Shown here piece after piece: positions 45,422-55,823 of a stretch of 64,000 bases of DNA. A program made the position numbers and the translations under genes. Source of the DNA: Ceratobasidium sp. AG-K (Eukaryota > Basidiomycota > Agaricomycetes > Cantharellales > Ceratobasidiaceae); the NCBI GenBank assembly GCA_037039685.1, contig JAWNGF010000004.1, forward strand, positions 1,054,001-1,118,000, in the 5' to 3' direction. The notes under the pieces are model-generated. The model saw only the letters and a list, made by a program, of their open reading frames with translations, did not search any database and was not told the origin of the DNA. The stretch's first letter is position 1. Every line of letters begins with the position of its first letter.

Positions 45422-46823
45422 TCAAGGCTCGCCTTTTGTCAGCTCATAGGCGGCGAAGGTTGATGCTGCAGCCGGTATACTCCGGAGGACTGAAGAAATA
45501 TAGTTAGTATGTTTGCTGTACTCGACAAGGGCGCTCAAGCTACTGACGTGATGGCGAGAGCCCACGGAACAAGCCAGCACTGTGGGGTTACAGGATAGTT
45601 AATTCTCGGGTTCCTTCATGTGACCAGTCACTTACAACCCCCCTTCTTTTACAATGTTTCTCAGCTCTTGAGTAATGTAATCAAACCCTTTGGGCGGGGC
45701 GTCCGCAAGTTGTATTCGGGACTTGACAACATCTAGAGAGGGATGGGAATTGGATCCTGTGTGTTGTCAAGAGGTATCTCACCAAGCGGATAGCAGGACA
45801 ACCAATAAGATATCTAAAAATAAATGTGAGTAGTGTGCAATACGGCATATACTGTAAACTTACACCCCCACACGAGCCGCTCGCAAGTAGCGCCCAAACT
45901 GGTATCTGATCGCCATACTTTGTACGGAACTTCCGCTTGCTATACTCATACCCAGTATAAAATCTAAAGACGAGGCATTGTTCAATAGCCACCTGGGAAT
46001 CATTTCACCAAAGAACGTACCCAGCATAAGCAGGTATCTCGCGGGCGACCGTTGCCTACGGGGGACGTTACTAATTGTCCGTTGTATGCTTCGAAACCAG
46101 CATACCCAGAAACCTCTCATAACACCCTTTCTAAAACCGTGCTCGCTCCACATATCCCAGAATACTCTTGAAAGCCTCTTATCGCCCTTTGCCCCGTATT
46201 GTCCCTGCATGCGCACCTTGAACATTTCAACTACGTGAACGGGTTTAATCGGATCGTTGGGGTAATAGACCAATGACTTACCGGGACTAGCAAGTATGGA
46301 GTTTACAGCCCCAGCTATTGCGCCTGACGCGGCGATCTCCTTGAGAGACAACTCGGGGAAAGGAGAGACGATTCGCTTGGATATCGCATAGGATGCGAAT
46401 AGTAGTGAGTTGACCCCGGCGATTCCAAGGAGAGGGGAAGCCATTCCTAGCAGAAATTTAGAACGAAGCAAGACTCTGGATAAGATCCGATTTCATACCC
46501 TTATACAAGGCGAAAAATCCCTCCTTCCGAACCGTTTGAGTGAGAATATCCATTGGTCCTTTCTAGTAGACGAGCACGATGAGATGACTGGCGTTATACC
46601 AACTCGTTTCACGTACAAACATCCCCTCTACCATCCAGTTAGATATCAGTTGGGGTTATCTCTCACAATGCATAGACTTACTTGGGGCAATCTGCGCGCG
46701 GGTTTTGATTGTGTCCAACGGTTGCCCGACAAGGACCTGGGCAGCTCCGCCCACACTACCAGCGGCGAGGTCAATCCCGACATTTGGCCCGAGAATATTC
46801 CTCAGGGAGAAGTCGTTGGGCAT
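45422..46823 (-). CDS. Mitochondrial carrier protein (SLC25), YMC/CRC-like
   Basis: Multi-exon minus-strand gene starting MPNDFSLRN at 46823. The first repeat reads DLAAGSVGGAAQVLVGQPLD with TIKTRAQ following, the P-x-[DE]-x-x-[KR]-x-[KR] signature. The second repeat has AASGAIAGAVNSILASP then EMFKVRMQGQYG. The third has PVWALLASGSCGG, then YPLDVVKSRIQLAD. Between them lie typical carrier segments (GMASPLLGIAGVNSLLFASY and FYTGYEYSKRKF). The end is FAAYELTKGEP. The AQVLVGQP motif in repeat 1 resembles yeast Ymc1/Crc1-type carriers, which move carboxylates, amino acids or acylcarnitine. The substrate is not proven. In repeat 2 the Pro of PxD seems to be followed by a splice junction, so its exact sequence needs confirming. 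Confidence 0.82.
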
Positions 46824-47701
46824 GTTCGTTGGGGGGTCCTGTCGCTGGTGGTTGATTTAGCCTTTGATTCATCTTGCAAACCCCAGACAAGATGGCGTCA
46901 TCCTTTGGCGCTGATCCCTGGTGGCGCTAGCTCTCTAATAGACGCTGCTCCCTGCACAGCTCTGCTTATTTGTGACTGCAACGAGGACGTAACGTGATTA
47001 TAACCGTCTACGAACACCATATTCCCGTAGTTGACACAACATATATTGGCAGCCTCGCCATATTCGATGTGGGAATGACAATATCCTATGCTTCTCGAGA
47101 CCGCCAAGACCGAAGAACAGGCTGCTGCGCATGGGCGCATTCACCGAATCAGACTGCCTTGTCTCGTCCGTCCTTGGTTTACCTTATCTTGCGACGTTCA
47201 TACAGCATATGGTGTGCAATCTCGTAACTTCTCAGCGCGCATTCGTGATTCGGGTTGGAGCCCGCCCCGCTCTTGTGTCGACTTCTTGTGCCTAGGTTCT
47301 GCGTGCAAGCCCAAAATTCCTCGTTCTATTGGACGTAACCACTCGCAAATTTCCATGAATTCGTGTAGTAGCCCCCTGTATGTCCATTGGGCTTGCCACA
47401 GACATAACGCAACCGATGGCGTTTGATATGCTTCTTCCGCGAGAACCTGCGCCCAAATATTCTTCCCTGGTATCACCTGGGTTGAAAGCTCCAGCGACCC
47501 TTTGCTGGCGTTATCGCATCGACCAAAATGGCAGGCAAGCCATGACTTGGCATCATACGCACGCGGTGAATGGAGTACCTGCTTTATCCGTACCCCCACC
47601 GCATGGTCTTCAGCACCATTCAAACTACATAAATGGACTAAATACCCAGTCAAGGTCTCTCCAGGTCCCTGTACTTTGGCTAAAAGCCATACCTACTTAC
47701 C
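46824..47701. other. Divergent intergenic region
   Basis: Lies between the carrier gene and the oligopeptide transporter. A 151-codon minus-strand frame (47198-47653) is open but shows no motif. Probably two promoters. Confidence 0.4.
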
Positions 47702-50700
47702 ATGGCCCTGCAACCGACGACACCAGCCACGGAACTGCCTCATCTCTCTGAGAGAAAGGGCAGTAGCGGATCTCTGGGCTTCGACGAGAAAGACCCTCGG
47801 GTACGCCTCCGCTTTGACAAGTCTTCCGAAAGTTGACCCCAACTGATTCCACCCTCTTTGCAGTTATTCGAGAATGAAGGTTCTGAGGTCGCTAGGGATC
47901 TTGAACTTCTCGACGCCCAACAAGCCGAACGCCTCGCCCGACTCGCTGAAGAAATTACTGACGAAGAGGCTGAAGTTATCATCCGAGAAGTTTTGGATGA
48001 GCACAGGTTGGTGGTCACAAGCATTCATGAAATTCTTCCGTTGACGCACGGCACCTTGTAGGCATGACCCCGGCTATCCTGGTGGGGTCATTGACGTGGC
48101 CAAGCGTTTCTTGGAGGATCCGACACTCAGAGACGACCCTGCTCTATACCAGAAGACGCTGCGCGAGGTAAAGATGGAAGTAGCACTAATCATCCATGAC
48201 TCGCCCTACGTCGAGGTAATACCCTCCTTGAACTCTGTTGGATCCGTTTAGTGCTTACACGCCTTTAATAGGTCCGTGCTGTAGTTTCTGCCGAAGACGA
48301 CCCCTCCACCCCGGTCAGCACTATACGTGCTTGGACTATTGGCCTTATCTTTGCATGTGCTGGGGCATTGATTAATCAACTATTCTCCCTTCGCTACCCT
48401 CGTATTGAGGTATGATAAGCATTATCAAACCTAATGTTGGTTAACATGTGCCGGTATAGATTGACGAAATTGTAGCACAACTACTGGCATATCGTACGTA
48501 ACATGTTCTTCACTCATATGCGAGATTCTCATCTATCGCGTACAGCCGCTGGTACCGCATGGGCCCGCTTTATGCCAAATGCGACACTCAACCTATTTGG
48601 GTACAAGCTGGTAGGCATGAGCGGATTATCTATGTTTGTCGTGCTGAGTGGTCTATGATGCTACAGCCGTTGAACCCTGGTCCATTCAACAAGAAGGAAC
48701 ACATGGTAAGTAGAGATGATTGACATAACCCTCCAAACCAACCACCGCCTGTAGTTGATTACTATTATGGCCAACGTTTCTTTTGGTGTCGGGTACTCTG
48801 CCTATGTCATCGTTGTTCAACGTGTTCCAACCTTTTTCAACCAAGACTGGGCCAAGCAATTTGGATACCAGATTACACTTTCACTGTCCTTCCAGTTGAT
48901 GGGTTATGGATTGGCTGGTTTGACGCGCAGGTTCTTGGTATACCCTGCCGCCGCAATCTGGCCAAGGAACCTGGTACGTTCTTCTTGACATTCTACCAAG
49001 GACTTCTCTCAAATTCAGTTATAGGCAGCGATTGCTTTGAACAACAGCTTCCATGCCAACACAAACCCGATTGTAAATGGCTGGAAGATTAGCCAGATGC
49101 GGTTCTTTATGTATGCGTTCGGGGGCATGGTAAGTGCTCAATGATCTCACGCACAAGCCAAGACTAGACGGTCTTCTTTTAGTTTGTCTACTTCTGGTTC
49201 CCCAACTACATCATTGGCGCCATGTCTTACTTTTCCTGGTCCGTCAAGCATCCTCGTTCCTACCCAAAGTTTACTAATAGGTCCACGCAGGATTGCGTGG
49301 ATCAAGCCCGAGAGCATTATTCTTGCTGCGGTCGCGGGTACCAACACCGGCCTGGGCCTTAACCCGCTGCCGACCTTTGACTGGAAGTACGTGAGGCTAT
49401 GTTTACTACAAGGATTGTTGACATTTATTTGTGTCGTAGTGTCGTCGAGGCCACCATCCAGCCACTAATTTCGCCATTCTGTAGGCCTCTTTTACTCAAG
49501 TAGTGTTAGAGCAATGCTAATACGCGGTTTACTAGTTGCTACGCTGAACAACTTCCTAGGAATGCTCACAACATTCCCAATTGTGCTCGCGATTTGGCTC
49601 ACAAATACATGGTGAGTTGAAACATATCATCCACACGTCCAGCGCTGACGCATTGATAATCAAAGGTACACCGGGCATCTGTAAGTAAACTAAAGGCGGG
49701 ACTTGGCTGGAGTTCTTACACAATTTCCTTGAACAGCCCCATCAATAGCAACCGGTAAGCCCTATACTTGGGTTGGTTCTCTCTACTAAACATCAGATCA
49801 GACCATACGATCGCTTCGGCAAGCAGTACAAAGTTGGTAATGTCGTCGATGACTTTGGTTTCTACGACCAGGTCGCGTATGAACAGTACAGCCCTCTGTA
49901 CCTGTCCGCTGGTCAGGCCTTCTTGTATGGCACGTTCTTTGCCGTCTATCCCGCGACATTGGTGTACGCATACTGTGAGCTCGAATCTATCGAACCTTGG
50001 GCTTCTTTGACACTCGCTTAGTGTATCACCGTCATGAAATTGTCAGAGGCTTCAAGAGCTTGATCAAGCGCAAGGATCCTCGGTATGCAAACGCTTATTC
50101 CACTCATCCTCGTTACTGACAATGTCCTAGTCAGGACCACAAGGATGTTCACAACAGGCTCATGGCTGCTTACCCCGAGGGTATGATTATTCGCCTCACG
50201 AGATATCAAGTCGCCTAACCTGAATTTTTAGCCCCCGAATGGTGGTATGCGGTGCTCCTGCTCGTGGCCATCGCTCTCGGCCGTAAGTACCTCGCTTATC
50301 CACCCACCACATCACTCATCATTACTTCAGTTATTGCGATCCTGTGCTACCCAACCCATACAACCGTCGGTGCGCTCTTCATGGGTCTGGCCCTCGCTTT
50401 CCTATTCGCCGTACCCATTGGAGTTATCTACGCCGTTACGAACCAGGAAATCACGCTCAACGTCTTGGCCGAGTTTATCGGTGGCGTCCTCTTCCCTGGT
50501 AATGCGCTCGCCATGAATATGTTCAAGTCGTACGGATACGTGACCACGCATCGTGCACTGCGGTTCGCGTCTGACTTGAAGCTTGGGTAAGTCTCAGCAG
50601 CTAGGTATGACATAATGCTGACGCGAGCATATAGTCACTACACCAAGATCAACCCTCGTGTGCTCTTTGTCGGCCAGACTATCGCCACACTTTGTGAGTG

Positions 50701-51440
50701 TGTCTATATGCGCGTCGATTCAAGCTAACTCGCCACAGTCTCGACGCTCGTGGCCATGTCCATTATGAACTGGCAAGTCAACTCGATCAAGGGTGTATGC
50801 ACCCCTCAGGCCCAGGCGAAGTTTACTTGCCCCGGAACGACCACCTTCTTTACCGCGAGCGTAATCTGGGGTACCCTCGGGCCGATCAAGATGTACGGAG
50901 CCGTGAGTATCTATCTCCACTCACTCCAGCTTCGACTAAACTTGAACAGGACGGACCATACAATGTCCTCCTCTACGGATTCCTCATTGGTGCTGTCCTC
51001 CCCGTCATCTTCTACTTTGTAAGTTCCCACCCACATCTTCAACAGACACTAATCCCGCCCAGATCGCCAAACGCTTCCCTAACTCGAAAATCATCCGCGG
51101 AATCCACATGCCCGTCTTCCTCACCGGCGGCCTCAACTGGGCGCCGTACAACCTCTCACACACCTGGCCAGCCGTAATTGTCGGATACATCTTCCAAGTC
51201 TACATTCGTCGCCGATACCTCGGTTGGTGGCAAAAGTACAACTATGTCCTCACCTCGGCGTTTACGTGCGGTATCGCTATTGCGGCGATTGTCACGTTTT
51301 TCGCGCTCCAGTGGGCGGGGATTGAGATTGATTGGCGCGGGAATTCGATCGTGAGTGAGGGGTGTGATGGTAAGGGATGTCCGTTGTTGCCTGTGCCCGA
51401 AAAGGGGTATTGGGGGCCTGGGCTGGGTGAGTTTAAGTAG
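47702..51440 (+). CDS. OPT-family oligopeptide transporter
   Basis: More than ten short introns, starting MALQPTTPATELPHLSERK. The cytosolic N-terminus (LARLAEEITDEEAEVIIREV, RFLEDPTLRDDPAL) leads to the first membrane helix region (AWTIGLIFACAGALINQLF). The OPT signature NPGPFNKKEH, ANVSFGVGYSAYVI and a run of helices follow to WYTGHLPINSN. The second half has YSPLYLSAGQAFLYGTFFAVY, PEWWYAVLLLVAIALGR, EFIGGVLFPGNALAMNMFK, SYGYVTTHRALRFASDLKLG and HYTKINPRVLFVGQ. In most family members that last motif reads KIPPR; here it is KINPR. The end has RRRYLGWWQKYNYVL and FALQW. These proteins carry small peptides, glutathione or metal chelates with protons across the plasma membrane. The substrate is not determinable. 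Confidence 0.92.
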
Positions 51441-52635
51441 TGTATTGTAGATGTATAGTATTCGGTGAATTTATTTGTGATGAACTTTGAGTTTGGTGAC
51501 GCCCCGTCGAGTGACTGGGACGGGCTGAGAGAGACATTTTTCAATCACCTTGCTTGCCAAGTTCACTCTCCCCCTAAACGTCGATTCGTGGCTCTCAATT
51601 AATCCCCTGTCAAATACCTTGCTAAGTAATATAGTCGTTCGCCGAACACATATTGTACCGGTTATTCACGACACGCACCACGTCTTGGATGGGCTCAAAC
51701 ATCCTCTCAGAAGCTGATAGACGCTAACATGTAGTTGTGCAAGTAGTGCGGGAAGGTCGACGTAAGGACGGTCGCGCTGCACGCCACATGTAGGCACCAA
51801 TGACAAATTTGTTTCGTAGAACCAGGAAACTCTTCACGTTGACAGTAAACCTACATACGAGTACTCAAAGATGCCGACGAAGCCCACATTTGAACAATAT
51901 AAGAGGAGCACCGTGGGCCACAAGTAGCTCTACAACAAGCTGTTTGGAGAAACTATTACCACCCATGTTCAAGGTCAGCTACGCAAAAATGAGTTGAATC
52001 GATCACCACAAAACAATACTGCTCAAGGTGTTAGATCAGGGAAGTGGTAGATACATTTTCAATTGCAAACCCGATTCAAAGTCAGACCGGAGCAAAGTGC
52101 CTAGCATGACCAACTGCATACATCTAGTTGCATGCGTGAAAAGGCCGTCACCATTATAGAGCTGAACTTCCTGGGCATCAAATCTACTAACGCCGTATCT
52201 CCCGGGCCATTTGTCTCTTTGGATATTAAATACTGGTATGTGGATTCCCTCCAGGAACTCTTCGGCTCTCTCGTTTTCTCTGAGCGCTCGGCGGGGAATA
52301 TGTTTATTTCACCAGCAACCCCGGAAAACCTGAGGGGATAACTGAGCGACTACCGGTTTTGACAACGCATGTGGGTTTCTGGGTCTCAACTTGGGCGGGC
52401 TTTGTTGGTCGTGCTTGCTATAGAGCTACTGACACCCATCGCTACAACAATTTTTTGATGCACAGTTCGAACGCCAACGATATTACACGCGAACGATATA
52501 ATATTCTCGGTCTACAAATTAAGGCGTAGAAGTGGCCGCCGGGACAAATTCCCGAATATCAGAAGTGCGGTGCGAGCCTGTGCCTGGTATTATGCACCGT
52601 TTTAAGGGCCCCTAATAGCTCTTCGTCACGTTTAA
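51441..52635. other. Intergenic, nothing recognised
   Basis: About 1.2 kb between the OPT transporter and the split hydrolase gene. A 69-codon plus-strand frame near 52132-52341 is open but has no family features. Confidence 0.4.
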
Positions 52636-53315
52636 TCAGTTGGGGAGCTGCGCGTTTTGCACTTGTACTGTTGCTTGGTGGGTAGATAACCCTTGGCCTA
52701 TCAAAGGGAAGGAGCTAGGGTCAGCAGAGCAATCATAAATTAGAGCCTGAAGCTTACTCAGGATCACAGTGTGTTCCGTTAGCGGGGACTGTGCCGTTCA
52801 CAAAGTAATTGCGTATGTGCTTCATAGTACATAGAGAAGGATGGGAAGGTCTGTTGCACCCACGACCATATTAGTATATATGATATCTCACATTCAGAGA
52901 ACGCTAACTTACGAGCAATGACCGTATCTAAGGCAGCTCGGGGTGTTGGCGACAGGATAACATTGTAAAGGGTGGGAGTTTCTTACCCATGTTGGACCAG
53001 CAGAGTGGCCGATTCATTCCCAAAACCTCGGCTCATCTTCACGGCCGACGCCAGTGGTGTAACCGGGTCCGCATCCAAGCTGACAAACAAAATCGGGAAT
53101 CTTGTATCATACCAGGGGTAAACATATCGATATGAATATTTGAACGACTAATGTACTGACTGTGTTTTCTTTAGGCTTTTTGCAGCCGTCCAGGGACCAG
53201 TGTAGCGTTGCTTAGCCCGGAATGGCCACCCACGACAAGCACCCACTATGATAGCCCACTGTTCGCCTACCGGGGTTTTCTTTCCCAACTCACGAAAGCT
53301 GTCGCTACTTGTAAA
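52636..53315 (-). pseudogene. C-terminal part of a secreted TAP-like alpha/beta-hydrolase gene
   Basis: Read right to left from the edge of the retrotransposon: TSSDSFRELGKKTPVGEQWA and GWPFRAKQRYTGPW. An intron follows, then RFPILFVSLDADPVTPLASA (catalytic Asp region), VKMSRGFGNESATLLVQHG, a short exon with GYGHCS (catalytic His), then CTMKHIRNYFVNGTVPANG and a tail ending at 52636. This is the C-terminal domain of tripeptidyl-aminopeptidase-like serine hydrolases (peptidase S33 family). The matching N-terminal part lies at 60,290-61,303 on the same strand, beyond a 6.75 kb Ngaro-type element. No start codon or catalytic Ser is present here, so this half cannot act alone. Confidence 0.8.
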
Positions 53316-53476
53316 TTGGGGTTTGTGGGTCGCAGCTTGCGGAGTCTCACAAACTCGACTTAGCCGCTTTAGGAGCACGAGCGCCAAGCCTCGCTCGTAC
53401 CTCTTAGTCCGATCCCACGTGATTGCCCGCCTGTGTTCACTCGCTCGCTACCGCTCGCTCGTCGATATTTTGTGGC
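53316..53476 (+). repeat. Ngaro split direct repeat A1
   Basis: 161 bp at the left end of the element, 159 of 161 identical by eye to A2 at 59671-59831. The two differences are at 53331 and 53464, both at CpG positions. Confidence 0.92.
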
Positions 53477-53561
53477 CATTGTTCTTACATAGTCTCACTC
53501 GTTTATCTACCTACACTCACTCATAACATTATCTCGTCTGAACATATCCTTACGTCCAACA

Positions 53562-54161
53562 ATGGGAGACGAGCCAAGGAGATGTGTCGTTTGCGTCTCG
53601 CGCACAGCACGATCCCGGTGCAACGGCGAACTGCCATGCAACTGGTGCTCGGGCCGAAACCGAAACCCAGACCTTTGCGTATACCCTGACCCGGGGCCAC
53701 GGCAACAAGAGCTCCAACAGCCCCCAGCCCAACCGCCAATCCCGCAGCAAGATATTCAGCCCCCTCCACCCCCTGCAGCACCTCCCGTCGCACCTCCGGT
53801 GTACCCCGATCCACAACCAAAACCCCCTTCCAAGAAACGGAAGAAGTCCCAGTCCGGCAAGAAGAAGAAAAGCAAACACCGCTCATCCAAGGCCAGACAG
53901 GACAGCGAAAGCGAACCCGACTCTTCATCGGGCGATGGAACCGAGACCTCATCGGACGATTCCACGAGCGAATCCGAGGACTCGAACACGAGCTCGGGAT
54001 CAGAGTCCGACTCAAGCGATTCGGACGCGGAAGGGCGGCGAAAACGACGCAAGCTGGAGGCTCAAGCAAAAGAACTGAAGGAGAACCTCGGGAGAATCGA
54101 GAAGAAACTGGCAAAGCTAAAAAACCGCAAAAAGAAGAAGAGATCCAAGTCCCGTAAGTGA
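53562..54161 (+). CDS. Element ORF1: Zn2Cys6-like, Ser/Lys-rich protein, probably spliced to Gag
   Basis: Frame of 199 codons starting MGDEPRRCVVCVSRT. The first 45 residues hold six cysteines (C-x2-C-x8-C-x5-C-x2-C-x9-C), a stretched version of the fungal Zn2Cys6 binuclear cluster, whose usual third spacing is six. Then come a Pro/Gln-rich linker, a KKRKK basic block, about 60 residues of alternating Ser, Asp and Glu, and a Lys-rich C-terminal helix. The stop lies inside a consensus donor: CCC then GTAAGTGA at 54154. Splicing to the acceptor at 54861 (CCTTTCAG) or 54870 (TATCAG) carries the phase-1 codon straight into the Gag frame, so ORF1 and Gag are probably one protein. Role unknown; nucleic-acid binding is likely. 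Confidence 0.65.
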   Translation: MGDEPRRCVVCVSRTARSRCNGELPCNWCSGRNRNPDLCVYPDPGPRQQELQQPPAQPPIPQQDIQPPPPPAAPPVAPPVYPDPQPKPPSKKRKKSQSGKKKKSKHRSSKARQDSESEPDSSSGDGTETSSDDSTSESEDSNTSSGSESDSSDSDAEGRRKRRKLEAQAKELKENLGRIEKKLAKLKNRKKKKRSKSRK

Positions 54162-54190
54162 CTCTCCCACCTCTCCCCAAATTCTGCGGC

Positions 54191-54362
54191 GCCCCCACGG
54201 GCTGCTCAATCATCCCACACCCCCACGGGTTTTTATTGCGATTCTATCAAGCCCCCACGGGTTATTATTCTTATTCTTATTATCACGTTATATTATCAAG
54301 CCCCCACGGGCCTCTTTGCCTTTCGGCCAAGCCCCCACGGGCACCACTCCGTCCCCCACGGG
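54191..54362. repeat. Six dispersed copies of a CCCCCACGGG motif
   Basis: The 10-mer CCCCCACGGG starts at 54192, 54220, 54252, 54301, 54332 and 54353. In four copies it is preceded by G, and in three by AAG. The spacing between copies is irregular (21-49 nt) and the sequence between them is unrelated and AT-rich, so this is not a simple tandem repeat. Each copy holds an imperfect inverted triplet, CCC-AC-GGG. The array lies between ORF1 and the Gag frame, inside the inferred intron. Confidence 0.85.
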
Positions 54363-54914
54363 CCGTTTCTCTTCCAACCCACACGAGTTACCTCCGTGCG
54401 GAAGGGTCGATCTACCCTGCCAGTCTACGGCTACGGTTCTCTATTCATTCGCTCTACGAACCAGACCATCGGTCGGCTTCCGTTACCATCATATCAAACC
54501 CGTCCTCACCTTATTTACAAGGCCTCCGCCACTCGGCAGACCGTCAAAAGCCCCGCGAGCCCCAGCGCCACTCCAAACATAAGCTTTATCGCAATGCAGG
54601 ACCTAACCTGTTGTCATCCCTATTCTGATCCCCAATTTATCCCAATTTTCCCTTTTACTTCGCGCAACCCACCACACGCACCCCCACCCCAGGCTCACAC
54701 AGCCAAATTTTCATCAGCGTGCCAGGACATCTCTACGTTTTTATCTCATACACCTTGCTACATATTTATGTTTGTTTTCTATCATTTCGTGCAACCGCAC
54801 ACGCTCCAGCATAAATATACAATAATTCCAGCATTCACGATAATTGACCACGCCCTTTCAGACCTATCAGACAATGCCCAAACCTCGTCCAAGACGGTGC
54901 GTCACAGGCCCGAC

Positions 54915-55823
54915 ATGGACAAGAATAAGTACGCACCAGCCATCCCATCGAGGATTCCACGGGTAGCTATCAGGATCATGGAGGGGAAATGGAAACAACA
55001 CCTCCCACTCACACTCTTAACCGACACGTACTGCGAGACCCAAGACGCCCTAAAAAACGAGCCTGAAATTATGCAACTTGACAAGGAAGGGAAACTGACT
55101 GTGGCCCCGGTCAAAGCTCCGCGCACGGACAAGGACAAATGCGAACTCATATTCACAGAGTGGCTACAAGCCTGGGAGAGGCTAATGACCTTAATCGAGC
55201 AATTCTTCCCCAAGAATGCTAAATATTGGCGAAAACACTGGAAATTCATTTCGAGCCACCCCGATCGCGAGAAGAAGTGGCGAATTCTGATCCTATACGA
55301 TATTGAGCTTAGGCAACGGTCAACCCAAGAGGTCATCAATGTCGGCAAATGGCAAAAACATGTTTGGAAACGTATCGAAGACAACTACCGCTCCCATACC
55401 CTATACGCCCAAGTTACAGCCCCAATTGCAGGGCCAAGCCGTATCCACACCCAACAACCTATGCAGGTTATTCGTCCCAACACCACAGCCAATCACTCCA
55501 CTCGCCCAGCAACTAAAATCCAATACCCGCCATCGTGCACGAGAGGAGACCCGAATTGGCCACAGGGCTCTTTTCGATGCTTTCACTGTGCCAGTAAGGG
55601 CCACGCCGCCATTTCATGCACCGCCAATCAACGAGCGGACAGGAAACCGTTCATTGTACTCAGACTCAACGATGGCGGATGGGAAATCGACGGCCGGGGT
55701 TTCTGTTACAGCTTCAACACACCCAAAGGCTGCCCCGCTTCCACAAACTCATGCACGAAAGGCACACATATCTGCACCCTGTGCCGGGCAAAGGACCATG
55801 GGGCCCAGCAATGCCCATATTGA
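54915..55823 (+). CDS. Element Gag-like protein with zinc knuckles
   Basis: About 302 residues from the ATG at 54915. The frame is open upstream to 54396 and may begin by splicing from ORF1. The N-terminal part is helical and charged (WKQHLPLTLLTDTYC, ELIFTEWLQAWERLM, YWRKHWKFISSHPDREKKW). The C-terminal half holds a CCHC knuckle (CFHCASKGHAAISC), a Cys-rich segment resembling a CCCH finger (GFCYSFNTPKGC...C...H) and a second CCHC knuckle (CTLCRAKDHGAQQC) right before the stop. Knuckle-finger-knuckle endings are common in Gag-like proteins of DIRS and Ngaro elements and should bind the element RNA. Its end overlaps the start of the RT frame by 26 nt in a different frame. Confidence 0.8.
   Translation: MDKNKYAPAIPSRIPRVAIRIMEGKWKQHLPLTLLTDTYCETQDALKNEPEIMQLDKEGKLTVAPVKAPRTDKDKCELIFTEWLQAWERLMTLIEQFFPKNAKYWRKHWKFISSHPDREKKWRILILYDIELRQRSTQEVINVGKWQKHVWKRIEDNYRSHTLYAQVTAPIAGPSRIHTQQPMQVIRPNTTANHSTRPATKIQYPPSCTRGDPNWPQGSFRCFHCASKGHAAISCTANQRADRKPFIVLRLNDGGWEIDGRGFCYSFNTPKGCPASTNSCTKGTHICTLCRAKDHGAQQCPY

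Noticed and set aside
46410..46997. 195-codon plus-strand frame opposite the mitochondrial carrier
   Set aside because: It is the antisense shadow of the carrier exons, which have clear family motifs on the minus strand.
53148..53387. Identical minus-strand frames starting MALVLLKRLSRVCETP in both A repeats
   Set aside because: They arise from the duplicated A1/A2 repeat sequence itself; the downstream residues diverge as soon as the repeat ends. In A1 the frame overlaps genuine hydrolase exons by chance.
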